Shown one piece after another: positions 1-9,590 of a stretch of 64,000 bases of DNA. Each line of letters opens with the position of its first letter. The first letter of the stretch is position 1. This stretch comes from Dendrolimus kikuchii (taxonomy: Eukaryota; Arthropoda; Insecta; Lepidoptera; Lasiocampidae), in contig JAHHIN020000030.1 of the NCBI GenBank assembly GCA_019925095.2, positions 3,485,501-3,549,500 of the forward strand, in the 5' to 3' direction. The position numbers and the translations under genes are program-made. A model generated the notes under the pieces. That model saw only the letters and a program-made list of their open reading frames with translations, was not told the origin of the DNA and did no database searches.

Positions 1-857
1 AATCCTGAAAGGACTGAGTTCATCAGCCTCTGAAATGTCCTGAAACATTATTAGTAGTTACACTGAACGCTGTTTTTTCAGTGTCTTTGGCATTTAAACG
101 AATCTGATGAAAACCTGACGCTAAGTCAAGCGTGCTCAAATATTTAGAATGACCTAATTGGTCTAAGATGTCATTTATAAGGGGAAGAAGGTAAACTTCG
201 GAAACTGTGACATCATTTAAACGACGGTAGTCAATTACGATTCGCCATTTTTGCTTGCCAGAAGCATCTAGCTTTTTAGAAACCATCCAGACGGGTGCAC
301 TCCAAGGAGAAATTGAAGGACGAATAATATTTTGATCAAGCATCTTCTTTATTTGCTTTTCTACTTTATCTTTATGAATTTCTGGAAAACGATATGACTT
401 AACATTAATAGGGGGTGAGTCCCTAGTAATAAATAGAATGCTCAATGGCACTAGTGTAACTTAAGTATTCTCCATCAAGATGAAAGATATCAGTATATTT
501 AGAAAGACAGTTCATTAACGTCTTTTTTTCTTGTGGATTTAAATGAGAGCATCTTATCTGCTCTAAAACTTTGCGAAAATGATCAGTACTTGAAGAACTC
601 AATCGATGTATAAGTTTATGTTTCTCGTCGTTTAATTTCAGCGGCAAATCAAAAGAGGTAAATTCCGAGTGAAAATTATTTATTTCAATTGCGGACTCCG
701 TAGCATTTAACACGGATACATTAACCCTATTACTAGGTTTTACACGGACTAAACAATTAGCCAAAAAAACACCTTCACATATTTTTGTGTCCAAAATTAA
801 GGCTTCTTTAGAATTTGAAATGTTAGATAAATTAGAAACTTGGCATTCAATTACCAT
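1..857 (-). pseudogene. pol: Gypsy-1 pol fragment: protease-RT linker and reverse transcriptase
   Basis: This is the RT part of a Ty3/Gypsy retrotransposon read right to left and cut by the window edge. The linker (DGEYLSYTSAIEH, near 450) leads into RT with PWSAPVWMV, RIVIDYRRLND and YLSTLDLASGFHQI, the last holding the first catalytic Asp. The frame changes once at about 430-450, between linker and RT. Near positions 25-50 the conserved RMPFG block is missing and the downstream FQRLMNSVL block follows directly, which suggests a deletion of roughly 50 bp. The YxDD motif would lie off the window. The copy cannot make RT. Assignment to Gypsy is secure; assignment to the errantivirus-like (297/17.6) branch is inference. 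Confidence 0.85.
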
Positions 858-1128
858 TTCAGAACGCGGAGTTATAACATATTTTGAGTCACTGAAACTT
901 ATCGGTATATTATATATAGCCTTTTAGACTAAAAGAGTCACTTGAATATTGTATATCGATTTTAAAATGTTTAATAAAATCACTACCTAATATTCCGTCA
1001 TAATTCAACTTAATCGAAGTCAATGACGTAAAACGAGTAGTCAAACATTATTTTCTTGTATTGAGAAATATAATGTATAAAGTTAAGTCTTATAAACCCA
1101 ATTGATATACAGAATGAATCATTGTCGC

Positions 1129-1715
1129 TTAAACCTTTGACTTTTTAATTTTAAAATCCAGAACTAGCTTATTCAATAAACTAAAATATTTCACGAGTGA
1201 AATAGTAGAACCAGTATTAATTAAAAAACATAAAGGCTTATTATTATAATTGGTTTTCAAATAAACGTGAGGTAAAGAAATGTTTTTCACATTATGTATT
1301 ATAGTATAAGAATTCTCACGCGAACAATCCCTATTTAAAGACTCAGATTTCGAGTTTGGTGATTGTTTTTTTAGACCACAAGACTCCAAGTCTTCATTTG
1401 TACGTGTTGATATAAATTTAGGAACACGCTTAGAAATATGCGACTTTGGCACATTAGAATCACACTGAGTATAAGGCAAACCGTCTTGTCCAACAGAGAA
1501 TTGACCACAAGTGGACTGACCTTGAGACTTAAAACTCAACTCAGAGGATTTAATATGTTTGTTAATAAACTTATTATCAAAAGAAATCGTGCCGTTTTTA
1601 AGACTATTCATAGGTTCCGGCAGACACGAATCCGAAACCGGATTTAGTTTAAATTATCGTTCTGCATATCTTTATTCCCTTCGCTTAAACATGCACATTA
1701 TTATCAGAGTTGATT
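1129..1715 (-). pseudogene. pol: Gypsy-1 retropepsin-like protease region, active-site Asp lost
   Basis: The frame 1611-1129 reads a polar leader and then the retropepsin-like block PLCFLINTGSTISLV. Family members have D-T/S-G here; this copy reads N-T-G, with an AAT codon at complement 1216-1218, so the protease could not be catalytic. It lies between gag (2411-3955) and RT (1-857) of the same element, in the expected gag-PR-RT order. Upstream coding similarity fades near 1715, where a dispersed repeat begins. The Asp to Asn change fits a GAT to AAT transition during decay. Confidence 0.7.
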
Positions 1716-2165
1716 TTTAACCGACTTCAAAAAAAGGAGGAGGTTCTCAATTCGTCGGAATCTTTTTTTTATGTATGTTCACCGATTACTCCGAGATTTA
1801 TGATCCGATTTACGTGATTCTTTTTTGTTCGACGCGGAATACCTGCCATTTGGTCCCCTAAAAATTTGACATAGTTTAGCCCAGTAGTATTTATTTTATG
1901 AACATTTTTTATGAAAATTTTTCCATTCCGTTCGATATGTACACCGATTACGCTGAGATTTATAATCCGATTTACGTGATTCTTGTTTAGTTTGATGCGG
2001 AATAGTTGCCATTTGGTCCCCTAAAAATTTAACATAGTTTGGCCCAGTAGTTTTCATTTTACGAACATTTTTTTGTTCTTGTTTCTTGGGACCTATATTT
2101 TTGAAGGAGCGCGGCACCTTTCGTAAGTCTACCCATATATATAGCTAGACACTAAAAAGTAACAA
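1716..2165. repeat. Dispersed lepidopteran-type repeat with an internal tandem duplication
   Basis: The block opens with AACCGACTTCAAAAAAAGGA followed by a GGAGGTTCTCAATTCGTCGG-like string, a combination I recall from many dispersed repeats in butterfly and moth genomes. It contains two diverged copies of a segment of about 140 bp, starting at 1774 and 1936 (period 162), each with ACCGATTAC, CCGATTTACGTGATTC, GCCATTTGGTCCCCTAAAAA and TTTGGCCCAGTAGT-like blocks. It has no credible ORF and sits between the gag and protease parts of Gypsy-1, so it arrived after that element. Confidence 0.6.
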
Positions 2166-2202
2166 AAAAATTAAAAAACTTCGTTTTAAAAAAACCGACT
2201 TC

Positions 2203-2409
2203 AAAAACTAAAAAGTATAAAATAACTTATTTCTAAAGCTATTATTATTATATTTATATTATCTAAAACATCTTGAAGTCGGTGCAAAGTAAAACATAAA
2301 AATTACTATATTTTGAAAATTACTAAGCACCGACTTTAAGATGTTTTAGATAATATATATTAATAATAATAGCTTTAGAAATAAGTTATTTTATACTTTT
2401 TTAGTTTTA
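2203..2409. repeat. Near-perfect inverted repeat (fold-back), arms of about 82 bp
   Basis: The left arm 2203-2284 is the reverse complement of the right arm 2327-2409 with very few differences (for example T5 against T6), separated by a loop of about 42 bp. Both inner ends carry the GAAGTCGGTGC / GCACCGACTT motif, related to the AACCGACTTC string that opens the neighbouring repeat. It has no coding potential. It may be a fold-back or MITE-like element, or an inverted duplication of the dispersed repeat next to it. Confidence 0.8.
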
Positions 2410-2410
2410 A

Positions 2411-2495
2411 TAAAATTACTTGTACTTGAAGGCATAAAATTATTTTGTTCAGAATGTGCATTATTAACTGCAACTTGCGACGTTCTTGAATTAGA
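2411..2495 (-). pseudogene. gag: Gypsy-1 gag C-terminal tail, separated from gag by a LINE
   Basis: The complement reads YSNSRTSQVAVNNAHSEQN, a low-complexity polar tail of the sort found after the zinc knuckles of Gypsy Gag. It is cut from the rest of gag by the LINE at 2496-3197. The boundary carries ATTAGA, which recurs at the other side of the LINE, so the two gag pieces were once contiguous. Confidence 0.6.
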
Positions 2496-3197
2496 ATACA
2501 ATGTTTCTTGGTTTCCGGGTAGAGAGGGGGCTACAGTGGACAAACCACATTGACGGGCTCTGCTCTAAACTAGGAAGAGCATGTTATGTATTAAGTAGGG
2601 CTGCACGTGTAATATCGGTGGACGTCGCTCGGGCATGTGATTTCGCTACTGTCCATTCGCTGCTGCAGTACGGTACGGAGCCTGTGGGCGCGCGCTGCCG
2701 TCTGGCAGCGTGCCTTCCGCATGCAAAAAAGGGCCGTACGCGCAATAGTGCAGGTGCGTAGATGCGAGTCAGCAAGACCGCTTTTTAAAGAACTGGGTAT
2801 ACTCACACTACCGAGTATACTAATATTTCAAGTTGCGGTGTATGTGCGACCTAACGTTCATACCTATGCCAGGCATAGTGACGTGCATACGCACTTCACT
2901 CGGCATAGGAATAACATAAGTAATATAAAACACAAACTTGAGAAATCAGGGAGATTGACGCATGTCATGGGACCGCCAATATACAATAAACTACCGAGTA
3001 GGATAACGGAGTCACCATCCGTCGGTTTATTTAAAACACGGCTCAGGAAATGGTTGGTCGAGCACACCTTCTATAATCATGTGAAGTTTTTATCCCATAA
3101 TATGACATAATTTTTCATTTTATTAATAACCTGTGGATTTAATTGATGTAGAAATTGACGTGTAACTTTGTTATGAATAAATGATTTCTGATTTCTG
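2496..3197 (+). mobile_element. 5'-truncated LINE copy with TSD ATTAGA
   Basis: A 702-bp plus-strand insertion flanked by ATTAGA at 2490-2495 and 3198-3203. It holds the last part of a LINE RT and a short 3' UTR ending in AATAAATGATTTCTGATTTC, a simple-repeat tail (TTTCTGA units) rather than poly(A). It interrupts the second CCHC knuckle of the Gypsy-1 gag. Severe 5' truncation is the usual product of target-primed reverse transcription. Confidence 0.8.
2501..3110 (+). pseudogene. LINE reverse transcriptase, C-terminal domain
   Basis: Two overlapping frames (2501-2761 and 2637-3110) read the region after the RT palm: an opening FLGFRVERGLQWTNHI block, then RAAVWQRAFRMQKRAVRAI, LFKELGILTLPSI and PPIYNKLPSRI, ending in FKTRLRKWLV. 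This is the standard C-terminal end of a non-LTR RT, with the typical mapping of arginine-rich and KELGILTL-like blocks. One frameshift near 2640-2700 joins the frames. No endonuclease or catalytic RT motif is present because the copy is 5' truncated. The clade (Jockey/CR1/RTE side) is not resolved. Confidence 0.8.
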
Positions 3198-3203
3198 ATT
3201 AGA

Positions 3204-3955
3204 TGACCTGGCTTTTTGCAATAAGCGCAAGTTTTACTTTTATAAGAATTAGAGTTATAATTATATTTTAATTTACGTGGAATGTGGTTATTTGCATTAA
3301 TATGATACGACGTTTGCTTAAGTTTCTTATTTCTGTAACATTCCGACGATAAATGACCACCTTTATTACAAATAGAACATTGCTTATTTAATTTACGTGA
3401 TAACTTTGATAAATTGTGAAGCTTTTCCTCTTCTACTGCATGGGAAATGGCTTCACTTAAACTTTTAGGATTTCTACACCTGACGATGTGTGAAAATTCT
3501 GTATTCATCCCTAACAAAAAGCTGTTTAAGGCTAAGGCCTCCATTGAGGCCAACCTACCTAAAAGTTCCTTTTCATCTTGACAACTATAATGTACATCGG
3601 CTTGTAGTCGAGTGGGACATGACTCGACCCGTAAAGAATATTGTGTCACATTTTCTGAGGGTAACTGTTTTTTGAAGATCAAGTAGTAGATGTGTGGAGT
3701 GTTTCTCTCCCCAAAAGTAGATTTTAAAAATTGTTTGAACTCTGACCAATAATCATACTTTTTAATACAGTAGGGTAACTGTGCCTTCCCCTCTAGCTGT
3801 GATATAATATACTTACATAATACAGTCTGCTGATCAGTACTTGCGAGTGAAACTGCGTTATCGCAATTTGTTAAAAACGCGGGCAATGACTCCCGGTCTC
3901 CTTTATAGGGTTTAATAAACCTTGTCAAAACTGAAAGGGTGATTCTTTCACTCAT
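3204..3955 (-). pseudogene. gag: Gypsy-1 gag (capsid plus two CCHC knuckles, interrupted)
   Basis: It starts at an ATG (complement of 3953-3955) as MSERITLSVLTRF. The capsid-like region includes YKGDRESLPAFLTNCDNAV and EFSHIVRC, followed by CSICNKGGHLSSEC, a complete CCHC knuckle, and CAYCKKPGHLI, a second knuckle cut after the His by the LINE at 2496-3197. The frame then runs into LINE tail sequence and ends at 3077, so the apparent 292-residue product has a foreign C-terminus. Gag would coat the element RNA in virus-like particles; this copy has lost half of its second RNA-binding knuckle. The whole capsid part is open, making it the best-preserved part of Gypsy-1. Confidence 0.85.
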
Positions 3956-4628
3956 TGTTGCAGTTGCACTAGCCTCGGAGATGTTAGCTAAGTTTTTCGT
4001 GACTATTGCCTATTTACTCTCCTTTTTGGGAGGCATTAAAAATAAAAAAAATATTGAACGAATTTAAAACTAATACGGATTAGTAGGTAAATCAAAAGTA
4101 AAAATAGCAATTTAAAATTATGAAGAATAAAGTCTATAATAAAATATTCACTTTATGCGCTGAATTTCACTGAAAACTTCACTAAAAATAGATGAAACGA
4201 ACACTCACAATAATAATTTCATAATTCTCCCAGCTCATGGCGCTACCCGAAGATGAAGACCACTGCTTATGACGTGAGGGTGAATCTCCTCGTGAAGAAG
4301 TTCTGGAGAGCTGGACCTCTGGTAACCGCAGGTGTGCTGGTAATGCGGACTGACGTCAATGGACGGAGGCTTCTCGTCGACCACTAAGCAGCACTTACAG
4401 ACGCGAACAGCAGAGACGCGGGCTCCAATAGGATGGAGTCTTACCGTCGATCACGTTTTTTGGACAGCAAGGCTTACGCTTCGGTGCCCAAGGCTTACAG
4501 ATGCTGTCAAAAAGGACTTTAGACCACAGAGCTTGATGTCAGGCGGGAACTTCGCGACGCGCCTAACACCCTAACTGATCCCAGTACTTGATAAGTTTTT
4601 CCTGGGATCCCACTTCTGACTCCAAATT
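3956..4628 (-). other. Gypsy-1 leader between 5' LTR and gag, with candidate primer-binding site
   Basis: This non-coding stretch lies between the gag ATG and the LTR. Directly inside the LTR the minus strand reads AATT then TGGAGTCAGAAGTGGGATCC (4605-4624), a TGG-initiated segment in the position of a tRNA primer-binding site. The short plus-strand ORF at 4359-4574 shows no recognisable domain and I do not call it. Confidence 0.5.
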
Positions 4629-4880
4629 TGTTAGGATGGTGCTCCGTGGGTCCTTAAAAAAAAAAAACGAATTTATTTACTCTAAGAGTTTAATTAAAAA
4701 TACGTCTGCACTATATGATGGTTAATAATGCTCTCTCTATATTAGAGAAAATCAAATTGGTGTTATATAATGTACAATTGCACGGGTAAGCAGTTGTACA
4801 TATAATAAATACAATGCCATAACAGTTCGTTGGAGGCTCTTGCTGCATCACCCTTTCGGAATATTTGTTTAGAGCAAATT
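4629..4880 (-). mobile_element. Gypsy-1 LTR (right-hand, 5' LTR of a minus-strand element)
   Basis: The inner edge is a TG at 4629 (TGTTAGGATGG), immediately next to the candidate primer-binding site. The outer edge is not resolved: the sequence is AT-rich and merges near 4850-4900 into a BEL remnant. Only the inner boundary is supported. The matching 3' LTR lies off the window. Confidence 0.5.
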
Positions 4881-4899
4881 AATTAATTTAAACGATTGC

Positions 4900-5690
4900 T
4901 TGATCCTCAAGAACATTTCACGTATCGTTGTAAAATATTTAGTTCTTTGTAATTATACCCATACTGAGTATCGATATTCGGGACATTTTGTTGAAACTGA
5001 GCTGAACGAGCTGATATCGTGCATCGTAAAACTCGTTCAATCCCAAGTCTTAAAACAAGGTTTGCTCTTGTATAAGACATTCGCGTCTGAAACGTTAGAT
5101 AAGTGTTTCACCAATAAAAATCGCGCCACGGTGTGCGGTCGTATTGCTCACTCTGACTTGGATTATAGTTACAAGTCTGTTTTGACATTTTCTAGCCAAT
5201 ACCGTTTTATTTATTTCGTTGTCGTTAACATTCACCAGGAATATCGTTATACTCGTGTTTGTAACTACGTTAAAATTTGAAATTATTTAAATTTATTATC
5301 CCGTCGCATTAGCAGTTTGGCTAAATGTATCAAATATTTTGTAAACATTATTTATTTTTCGCACATCGCCTAACATATCATGATAATAGATCACGTACTT
5401 TTGCCACATATCGAATTCGTATTGTAAAAATCAAATTATTTGCTCTGGAACAATTTCTTACTTTAATACAACAAACAGAAATATTATTAAATTTGAGCTT
5501 AGGTTTTATAATAAATCCGGGTTTAAATGACAATGCGGTCTTTACTCGTGCACATTTTGTTACTCATAAACCATTAACAACTATTCCAGAATTGAACACT
5601 ACTTTCAATTATCGTAATCGTTGGCTATTATTTAGAAAATTGCATATAAGCTTCTGGAATCGTTGCTCGTTGGAATATTCATCCGTGTAG
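4900..5690 (+). pseudogene. pol: BEL/Pao pol remnant (pre-integrase region and integrase ends)
   Basis: The frame 4900-5280 reads ELNELISCIVKLVQSQVL, then GRIAHSDLDY and NIHQEYRY, which fit the linker and zinc-binding part before a BEL integrase (VGGR..NSDLDY..HP and HKEYRH in family members). The frame 5325-5690 reads EQFLTLIQQTEILLN, then FTRAHFVTHKPLTTIP and FRKLHISFWNRCSLEYSSV, which fit the LTQVEA..LNSRPL, LTPGHFLIGRPL and FWKRW..EYL blocks at the integrase C-terminus. The catalytic core between them is missing. The open frames have drifted strongly, so this is an old, dead copy. Confidence 0.75.
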
Positions 5691-5691
5691 G

Positions 5692-5977
5692 GACGGAGAA
5701 AGAATACAATTTTCTGCGGCCGGGCGGCCTTTCGTAAGAGGCGACAAAACCACCCACAGCCAGGTGGGGCATTTGCCCGACTGGACGGCTACCACCCCTG
5801 GTCTGAAGTATGTCGCCATAAAAGCCTTGAGTTGTTTTCCCACATCAGTGACCAAGTTCCAGTCACCCTTAAGAGAGCAGCAGCGCATTTGTAGCACCTT
5901 TGGTGTTGCAAATGTCCATAGGCGATGGTAACCGCTTTCCATCAAGTGGGCCGTCTGCCTGTCTGCTGAACTCCTGC
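5692..5977 (-). repeat. Dispersed 290-bp repeat, copy 1 (second copy at 12108-12420)
   Basis: The complement of this block matches 12108-12420: TTGCAGGAGTTCAGCAGA, AGCGGTTACCATCGCC, GGACATTTGCAACACCAAAG, GTGCTACAAATGCGCTGCTG and GTCGCCTCTTACGA-like strings occur in the same order in both. The outer end carries an A-rich tract beside the GGAGTTCAGCAG end (ATAAAAAAATAAAAAAAAAT on the plus strand). The open frames across it are translations of repeat DNA, not a gene. I recall similar strings across Lepidoptera but cannot name the family. Confidence 0.75.
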
Positions 5978-6745
5978 AATAAAAAAATAAAAAAAAAATA
6001 TACACCAGTAACGTACGCGCTAAATGGCGTACCATTGCTAGCTTGCCTAAAATTCTTACGTTAGTTATAGTCAAAGATATCTTGAACATGACAAAATCAT
6101 GATTCAACTGCAACTAGGTGAATTGCAGAGACCTCTTGTAAATCTCTGCCCTCTGCCAGTTGATAATAAAATACATCATCGTATTTTGGTGGGCGGATTT
6201 ATACAAACTGTTTCCTTTTATTCGTAGTTTAATGTAAATTAGCATTAAATAAAATGAAATAGTTTAATTTCATTCGTATTTGTTAAATTTGCGACAGTTT
6301 CGTTCGGGTTAGATAAGTATATTTTTTTTTGTCGCGTGAGCCAGTGAGGGTAGAAAATTACGGCGAGAGTCACTCGCTGCGCCCGTCGTGTACGGATATT
6401 CGGGCGTTGAATTCGCATCAAAAGAGATTTTATTTCGTATTTTGTGGCAAAAATTCGCAACCTTCGCCTTCCAGTGTGTCAGTGCTGCATCCTCATCGCG
6501 AGTGCTGTGAAAACTACTCGTTTTGAACTAAAATTGTGTCCACAAAGAAGGAGTCGGCGTCGACCATTAGACTGGAAACCCGCTCTTCACAAGGTGAGTT
6601 GACTACTCGTTTTAAGATTTGTTCTCACTGGCCAGCTCACCGTTTTTCGTATAGATTCACGCACGCAATTCGCAATAATACACTCCACATTTATCCACAA
6701 TCCTGACATTGGGGATTGTACAATGTTCCCATTTATAAAGTGGAG
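5978..6745. other. Intergenic stretch with a consensus splice-donor motif
   Basis: I recognise no transposon protein or RNA gene here. A less AT-rich section (about 6330-6590) ends in TTCACAAGGTGAGTTG, where AAG|GTGAGT at 6591-6599 is a consensus 5' splice site. This could be the end of a non-coding leader exon of a host gene or of an element, but no ORF or acceptor can be tied to it. Confidence 0.25.
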
Positions 6746-6749
6746 ATAA

Positions 6750-7910
6750 GACGAATGTTGAAAACTATCGACCTATATCAAGCCTACCGATACTTTCAAA
6801 GCGTCTAGAAGAATTGGTTCATAATAAGATATATCCCTCCTTACATAATATAATACTACCACAACAACATCGATTTGTAAAACGTCGTTCCACTACTAGT
6901 AATCTATTGATATACACATCACTTCTGTTTGAAGGTATCGACGCTAACAAACAAATAGATAGTGTATATACTGATTTTCATAAAGCATTTGATAGTGTAA
7001 ATCACAAAATTCTTCTTGATAAACTTGCGTATAATGGTATTAGAGGTAACCTGTGGCGCTGGTTTAAATCTTACATAACAAATCGTACATAGAAAATCGT
7101 ATTTAATGGCTATCAGGTCCGGCGTGCCACAGGGCTCAATCCTTGATCCATTGCTTTTTATCATTTTTATAAATGATATAATTCGTAGCATAAAATTTTT
7201 TGAATTCTTGTGTATATGCTGATGATCTAAAAATTTACCGCATTATAGAAAACGCTGACGACCATTATAAACTTCAAGAGGATCTTAATAGTAATCGGCA
7301 GGCAAACACATATATTGTATATCCCCAAATTAAGCAAGTTAGGCTTATGTTATGGGTAATATATAACGGAATACTTTGGGGCCGATCCTAGACTCCCAGA
7401 CCATAGTAAATAACGGAGAAAGTACGTTTCCGAAATTTATTATACCAGGAATCGAACCCGGAGCCTGTGCGTTGCAGTGAGGTAGGCCGGCAAAGGCTTA
7501 GCCCGCTTAATCACAGAGGCCTTCAATAATCTATCAACCTACTGTTTAAATAATAGACTTGACCTTAATACTGGTAAATGTAAAGTCATTACCTTTACCA
7601 AAAAGAAACGTATTAGTAATTCTTAATATAAGCTGTGTAACACTACTTTTGAATATGTCAATTATAATAGAGCCTTAGGTGTAATATTTGACAATAAATT
7701 GCACTTGGATCTGCATATAGATACCATAATTAATAAATCTTTTAAAATGTATGGCTTTGTTATGCGTTCCAGTACAAAATTCACTCGACCCTCAACATAT
7801 ATTTACCTCTATGTTACACTGATTCGCTCGCAATGAGATTATGCTGTGTCTATATGGAACGCCTTTTATAATAAATATAACAGTATATTAGAGCAAGAAA
7901 ATTTCTACGT
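6750..7910 (+). pseudogene. LINE reverse transcriptase fragment, interrupted by a SINE
   Basis: The plus strand reads NYRPISSLPILSKRLEELV (start of RT), QQHRFVKRRSTTSNLL, YTDFHKAFDSVNHKILLDKL (first catalytic Asp), SGVPQGSILDPLLFIIFIND and VYADDLKIYRII (YADD catalytic pair at about 7216-7227). A SINE interrupts it at 7376-7530, after which NNRLDLNTGKCKVITF and VIFDNKLHLDLHI continue the thumb and post-palm region to about 7910. Several stops and frameshifts break the frame. The 5' part with the endonuclease is absent. It belongs to the Jockey/CR1 side of non-LTR elements. Confidence 0.8.
7376..7530 (-). mobile_element. tRNA-derived SINE inserted in a LINE
   Basis: The minus strand from about 7522 reads GGCCTCTGTGATTAAGCGGG then CTAAGCCTTTGCC, and later CTCCGGGTTCGATTCCTGGT. 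GGTTCGATTCC is a good RNA polymerase III B box, and TGATTAAGCGGG sits at the right distance upstream to be an A box. The tRNA-like head is followed by a short unrelated body toward 7376. LINE RT coding sequence resumes on both sides, so the SINE is younger than the LINE at 6750-7910. It is not a functional tRNA: the cloverleaf arms do not complete. Confidence 0.75.
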
Positions 7911-7914
7911 TATG

Positions 7915-8130
7915 TACAATTCAAATTCATTTATTTATATAAACTTATTTCTAGGCCTTATATAATTATGTCCAAAACTTATATAGTAGTTAAAAATTAG
8001 GCTACAATTTTTTTGGCACCGATTCCTGCACTAGACTCTAGGTCTGTATCGCGGCACCCAACACAATTTTATTATAAGAACTTAAATATAATTGATTTAT
8101 TAATTAATTAACCTAAAACTATGAGTGCGT

Positions 8131-8166
<36 letters not shown>

Positions 8167-8212
8167 CTGCGTGTGTGTGTGTGTGTGGGTGTGTGTGCCC
8201 CTAGTGTTGTGG
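7915..8212 (-). other. Putative 3' UTR of the minus-strand LINE at 8213-8960, with a GT microsatellite
   Basis: Non-coding AT-rich DNA that follows the stop codon of the LINE read on the minus strand. It includes GGCACCGATTCCTGCACTAG and a long GT run at about 8127-8198, interrupted by GTGTCTGC and GGGTGTGTG. The left edge on the minus strand is A/T-rich and may be the tail. Confidence 0.4.
8127..8198. repeat. (GT)n microsatellite, about 70 bp
   Basis: Alternating GT with a few interruptions (GTGTTTGTG, GTCTGCGTG, GTGGGTG). It is likely polymorphic in length. No function is implied. Confidence 0.95.
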
Positions 8213-8960
8213 TCAGTTTAGTATTGTGCATTCTGTGTCGCTGTAATTTAATGTTTTTAACCATTTACTAACTTGGTGTTTAAACTTTGATGCTGACATT
8301 TCTTTGGTGGAGGGTATATTTTGGCATACTTTATTATAAATGGATATATGGAGGAAGGAGTTTGGCAAAGGATGTATGTATTTTAGGTAAGGGTATATTA
8401 TAAATTCTACGGGAGCTGAGGTAATAGCAGTTAGGGGCATTTAGATTTTATTTATGAATTGCTGTGGCTACTTTGCAAATATAGAGTTGTCGGACTGTCA
8501 AAACGTCACTTTCTATGTATAGTGTATTGGTGGATATCTGTACGGTTTTTTATGCATAACTTTAAGTACTGCTTGCTGTGCTCGTTCTACTTCTATAATG
8601 TTTGTTTTTGGGATTCCTCCCTAAGCAGCAAGATAGTATAGAAGTAACGACTGGCAAAGCGCATAATAAACCATTTTTAAAGTTTTTGGTGTCGCACAGC
8701 TACAGAGGGATTTCATTATGTAAATGGTTTTTTTGACTCTTTTAGATAGGAATGTAATGTGACTTTTAAAATATAATTTTTCATCTAGTTGGATACCAAG
8801 GTACGTGTTAACGATGCCAAAATAGTTTATAGATAGTTTTTAGAAAATTGTTTCTCACGAAGGCAATGCAGATGATGCTGGGATATGGAATAATTTATGA
8901 CGTCCCCCGTAATGTCCTCCATTGTTTTATATTTTCAAGAATTTCGATATTAGTTTAAAA
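8213..8960 (-). pseudogene. LINE reverse transcriptase, C-terminal third (5'-truncated)
   Basis: On the minus strand the region from about 8810 down reads LDEKLYFKSHITFLSKRV, MKSLCSCATPKTLKMVYYAL and YRYPPIHYT-like blocks, and ends in the open frame 8440-8213 with APVEFIIYPYLKYIHPLPNS and ASKFKHQVSKWLKTL. These are the post-palm and C-terminal blocks of a Jockey/CR1-type RT. Frameshifts and stops separate the pieces. The palm and endonuclease are absent. It is a different family from the plus-strand copy at 6750-7910. Confidence 0.7.
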
Positions 8961-9163
8961 TAATGCCCTTTATGAGACCATTTGAGCTAAAGAACGATGA
9001 TCCTGACATCTGCCATTGTAAATATCTTAGAAAATAGTTTCGTGATTTATCTGCAGGCTTTGTTTTAATTTAGTGAAACAAGTTATTATTTTATGGACAG
9101 GCGTCGCATCTTCCCAGAAGGGTTGGGTCCAGGCCGGAGAAATCGTGGGAAGCTTCCACAAAA

Positions 9164-9590
9164 TGTTAGTTTTTTTAATGTATTTGTTCGTATAAGTAGT
9201 GAGTGATCCGCCAAGACAAGTCAGTGTGTATAATCAGTAACTAGAGAGCGGGTTACTGTGTCTAATAGTGTATTACCAGAGTGTGTATAATCAGTAACTA
9301 GAGAGCGGGTTACTGTGTCTAATAGTGTATTGCAAGTCAGTGTATTAAAAGTAGTAGTCAGCGGGTTAGAGTCTATACAACTGAGTTAACGTACGAGTGT
9401 ACCGATTACGGCTTAAATATAGCCAATGGTTATATGATTGTAAATACAACTCAGTAGCGTTCAAATAAACGACGTGAACCGTAAGAGTGACTGGTGTATT
9501 ATTTCCACCGGCATATCCCGCCAGCGCCTCCTACAGGCTTCCACCGAAAGCCCTGTCGGAGACCCCCTACAGTTCTTTATACTATCTACA
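9164..9590 (+). mobile_element. Probable lone LTR of a Gypsy-type element, with primer-binding site remnant
   Basis: The segment runs from TGTTAG (9164) to ATCTACA (9590), contains a poly(A) signal AATAAA at 9464-9469, and is followed after a short AACTATT by TTGGCATCGTTAACAG (9598), in the position and TGG-initiated form of a tRNA primer-binding site. No gag or pol follows: a minus-strand LINE begins at about 9745. It may be a 5' LTR stub left after deletion or a solo LTR. No target-site duplication could be confirmed. Confidence 0.5.
9224..9329 (+). repeat. 57-bp tandem duplication inside the LTR
   Basis: GTGTGTATAATCAGTAACTA at 9224 recurs at 9281, each followed by the same GAGAGCGGGTTACTGTGTCT and AATAGTGTATT. 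The first copy is 57 bp and the second about 49 bp. Repeats in the U3 part of an LTR can act as enhancer units; here that is conjecture. Confidence 0.9.

Noticed and set aside
4359..4574. 71-codon frame near the Gypsy-1 leader as an extra gene.
   Set aside because: No motif; it lies opposite to the element's own direction in its untranslated leader.
5679..6113. 144-codon minus-strand frame as a protein gene.
   Set aside because: It translates the 290-bp dispersed repeat; the second copy at 12108-12420 does not preserve a common frame.
7441..7522. A genuine tRNA gene.
   Set aside because: Only the A and B boxes are recognisable, the acceptor and anticodon stems do not pair, and it has a SINE-like body and sits inside a LINE.
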